Assembly (NCBI GenBank): GCA_903847385.1
Contig: CAINDO010000377.1
Location: forward strand, 1 to 34,637
Length of the DNA stretch: 34,637 bases
Direction: 5' to 3'
Source of the DNA: an uncultured Myxococcales bacterium
GTDB lineage: Bacteria > Myxococcota_A > Bradymonadia > UBA7976 > UBA1532
The notes below the pieces were generated by a model that saw only the letters and a program-made list of their open reading frames with translations, was not told the origin of the DNA and searched no databases. This document shows positions 32,719-34,637 of this stretch, piece by piece (position 1 is the stretch's first letter; each line of letters opens with the position of its first letter). The position numbers and the translations under genes were made by a program.

Positions 32719-33851
32719 GCGCGGTCGTCGCCCTCCTCGGCTTCCAGATGCTCGTGTTCGTCCACGAGCTCGGACACTTCCTGGTGGCGCGGGCCTCGGG
32801 CATGCGGGTGCTGCGGTTCTCCGTGGGTTTCGGACCCGCGCTGATCCGCGTCACGCACGGTGGCACCGTGTACAGCCTGGGGGTGCTGCCCGTGGGGGGC
32901 GTGGTGCAGGTCGCCGGCCTCAACGCCGCGGACGCCGACGACGCCCCGGACGCGCCGGGGACCTTCAACTCGAGGCCACTCTGGCAGCGCGCCGCCATGG
33001 TGCTGGCCGGGCCCGTCTTCAACCTGCTGTTCGCCGCCCTGCTCGGCCTCTTGGGGTTCCTGGGTTTCAACGCCATGCGCTACGAGGGCCGCCCGCTGGC
33101 CACGCTCGTGCTGGCCGAGGTCGAGGGCCCCGCCGCCGCCGCCGGCCTGCGCCCGGGGGATGCCATCGTCGGCGTCGACGGCGTGGAGATCCACCGCCTG
33201 CGCGAGCTGAACGAGCGCGTGGGGGCCGCCGAGGGCCGGCCGCTGCGCCTGGACGTCCGCCGCCCGCCCGACGGGGACAGGACGCCGCCGGCCGTCCTCC
33301 CCTACGACGCCGAGAACGCCCCGGGCCTCCTCGTCTCCATTCCCGTCGTGGGGGACGCCTGGACGCCCCTGGAGGTGACCATCACGCCGGCCGAGACGAG
33401 CCGGGGCTGGCGCATCGGAATCCGCCCGCAGCTGGCGCGTTTCGGCGCGGACGGCATCGGCAGCGCCCTGGAGTACGCCGCCCGGGGCACGTGGGCGCTC
33501 AACGCGCAGTTCATCTCCAGCCTCGGCCGCATGTTCCGCGGCGAGGAGAAGGCCGAGGTCTCGGGCATCGTCAAGCTGGTGTCCGTGGGCGCGGACCTGG
33601 TCACCCTGGGCCTGGGTGACTGGTTCCTCGACCTGCTGGTGCTCATCAGCATCAACCTGGCCATCCTGAACCTGCTGCCCCTGCCCGCGCTGGACGGCGG
33701 CCGCCTGCTCTTCCTGGCGGTGGAGCTCGTGTCGCGGCGCGCCGTGCCCCGCAAGTTCGAGGCCGTGGTGCACGCCATCGGCTTCGTGCTGTTCCTGGGG
33801 CTGGTGCTGGTGATCTCCGGCCAGGAGATCTGGGCGCTGCTCTCGCAGTAG
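32715..33851 (+). CDS. rseP: M50-family site-2 protease (RseP-like)
   Basis: A 378-residue intramembrane zinc metalloprotease. The first membrane span carries HELGH at residues 17-21, the zinc-binding HExxH. A second conserved block is VLPVGGVVQVAG. A PDZ domain follows (about 135-175: AAAAGLRPGDAIVGVDG). The distal ligand site is NLLPLPALDGG with Asp327. RseP-type enzymes cleave anti-sigma factors and signal-peptide remnants in the membrane. It is somewhat shorter than E. coli RseP and has one clear PDZ rather than two. I start it at 32715, because HExxH should lie early in the first helix. Confidence 0.9.
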   Translation: MSAVVALLGFQMLVFVHELGHFLVARASGMRVLRFSVGFGPALIRVTHGGTVYSLGVLPVGGVVQVAGLNAADADDAPDAPGTFNSRPLWQRAAMVLAGPVFNLLFAALLGLLGFLGFNAMRYEGRPLATLVLAEVEGPAAAAGLRPGDAIVGVDGVEIHRLRELNERVGAAEGRPLRLDVRRPPDGDRTPPAVLPYDAENAPGLLVSIPVVGDAWTPLEVTITPAETSRGWRIGIRPQLARFGADGIGSALEYAARGTWALNAQFISSLGRMFRGEEKAEVSGIVKLVSVGADLVTLGLGDWFLDLLVLISINLAILNLLPLPALDGGRLLFLAVELVSRRAVPRKFEAVVHAIGFVLFLGLVLVISGQEIWALLSQ

Positions 33852-33886
33852 CGGGCGGGGGCGCGTGGTCCCTCGCCTCCGGGTCG

Positions 33887-33895
33887 TGTTACACT
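33887..33895 (+). promoter_or_regulatory. extended -10 box of the Uma2 gene
   Basis: TGTTACACT ends 6 nt before the ATG at 33902, with CCCGCC between and no Shine-Dalgarno. It is the closest match to TGnTATAAT among the short-spaced boxes of the window. Confidence 0.55.
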
Positions 33896-33901
33896 CCCGC
33901 C

Positions 33902-34637
33902 ATGGCCGATCCGACCGTCAAGCCCCGGGTCCCCGACCCGCTTCCGGAGCGTTTCAGCGAGCCCACCCCCATCGCCCCGGACGAGGCGACGTGGCGCGCG
34001 ATGACCCCCGCGCAGCGCGAGGAGAAGGTCTGGGAGCTCATCGACGCGTTGCCCCTGACGGAGGTGATGTCCGAGGGCACGCCCCACTCCGACGCCAAGA
34101 TGACGGTCGTCATGTCGTTGCGCCGGTTCTTCGGGCAACGGCAGCGCGGCATGTTCATCGCGCCGGAGCTGATGGTGATGTACCCCGGCGCGCCGACGTT
34201 CGTGCCGGACGTGCTGGCGGTCCGCGACGTCGAGCTCAAGCCCCGCAACTCGTGGGTCGTGCTCGACGAGGGGCGCGGGCCCGACTTCATCCTCGAGATC
34301 CGCAACAAGGGCCGCCGCGCCAAGGACTACCGCCGCAACGTCGACCGCTTCGCGCGCCACGGCATCCGGGAGTACTTCGTCTTCGAGGTCATCCGACAGG
34401 AGCTCGCCGGCTTCCGCCTCGAGGGCGACGAGGCACCGCTGAATCGCCGCTACGTGCCGATCATCCCGCAGGGGGGGCGCTACCGCTCCGAGGTCCTCGA
34501 GCTCGACCTGGTGGTGCTCGATGAACGGCTCCGTTTCTTTTACAGCGGCGCCGAGGTCCCGGACGCCGACGCCGAGGTGACCATGCTCACCCGGATGGTC
34601 GAGGAGCGCTCGGCCCGCCTCGAGGAGGCCGAGCGCG
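33902..34637 (+). CDS. Uma2-family (DUF820) putative nuclease, truncated by the window edge
   Basis: The frame is open from the ATG at 33902 to the right edge, 245 codons so far. It shows the Uma2 pattern of the PD-(D/E)XK nuclease fold: FVPDVLAVRD, then PDFILEIRNKGRRAKDYRRNVDRFARHGIREYFVFE, with Asp and Glu-x-(R)-x-K as likely metal and catalytic residues. Uma2 proteins are widespread, often in many copies, with little known of their role. The last residues (RMVEERSARLEEAER) begin a charged coiled coil, a frequent tail in this family. It follows the M50 gene by 50 nt with its own -10 box. Confidence 0.85.
   Translation, partial: MADPTVKPRVPDPLPERFSEPTPIAPDEATWRAMTPAQREEKVWELIDALPLTEVMSEGTPHSDAKMTVVMSLRRFFGQRQRGMFIAPELMVMYPGAPTFVPDVLAVRDVELKPRNSWVVLDEGRGPDFILEIRNKGRRAKDYRRNVDRFARHGIREYFVFEVIRQELAGFRLEGDEAPLNRRYVPIIPQGGRYRSEVLELDLVVLDERLRFFYSGAEVPDADAEVTMLTRMVEERSARLEEAER

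Overview
The window is very GC-rich and gene-dense. It contains no rRNA or tRNA gene, CRISPR array, prophage or transposase that I can recognise, and no gene-free stretch longer than about 170 bases. The gene content points to a member of the Myxococcota or a related deltaproteobacterial lineage, possibly Bradymonadales-like or Haliangium-like. The pointers are many exported proteins and lipoproteins, thrombospondin type-3 and PPC repeats, a MYXO-CTERM-like tail, an FHA-GAF-sigma-54 regulator and a PEGA protein. This placement is inferred from gene content only.

Layout. Position 1-232 is the tail of an unknown gene. It converges on a parC-parE type IIA topoisomerase operon on the minus strand (4689-311). 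Divergent from parC lies an exported transglutaminase-like protein (4783-6285), followed by a 1299-residue calcium-repeat surface protein (6362-10261). Next, on the minus strand, come queF and a CUB/PPC lipoprotein (12051-10352). On the plus strand follow an overlapping DUF4140/DUF4139 pair (12204-15852), a YceI protein and a polytopic membrane protein. A minus-strand block (22895-17560) holds a small exported protein, a lipoprotein, an outer-membrane protein and a sigma-54 activator whose genes abut stop-to-start. An acyltransferase-like Ntn hydrolase lies downstream of a GC-hairpin repeat pair. A plus-strand envelope operon (22972-27793) encodes a membrane sulfatase-fold enzyme, a lipoprotein L,D-transpeptidase and a PEGA protein. 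Two minus-strand lipoproteins follow: one with a possible caspase-like His/Cys dyad plus PPC, and one with twelve Cys-rich repeats. The window ends with a site-2 protease preceded by an Arg-rich mini-ORF and a truncated Uma2-family gene.

Two kinds of gene start stand out. Some genes have a Shine-Dalgarno sequence and a TTGA-type -35 box 17 nt from a TA-rich -10 box. Others have no Shine-Dalgarno, but carry a TAnnnT box, often as extended TGnTAnnnT, only 6-9 nt before the ATG, as expected for leaderless mRNAs. That recurring signal, the 15-codon leader ORF before the M50 protease, the frame conflict at a C7 run between the sulfatase-fold and L,D-transpeptidase genes, the repeated mini-hairpin element and the possible caspase-like lipoprotein are the main points for follow-up. 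Most of the gene content serves envelope building, remodelling and surface display. I did not find a clear multi-gene system that I could call entirely new.
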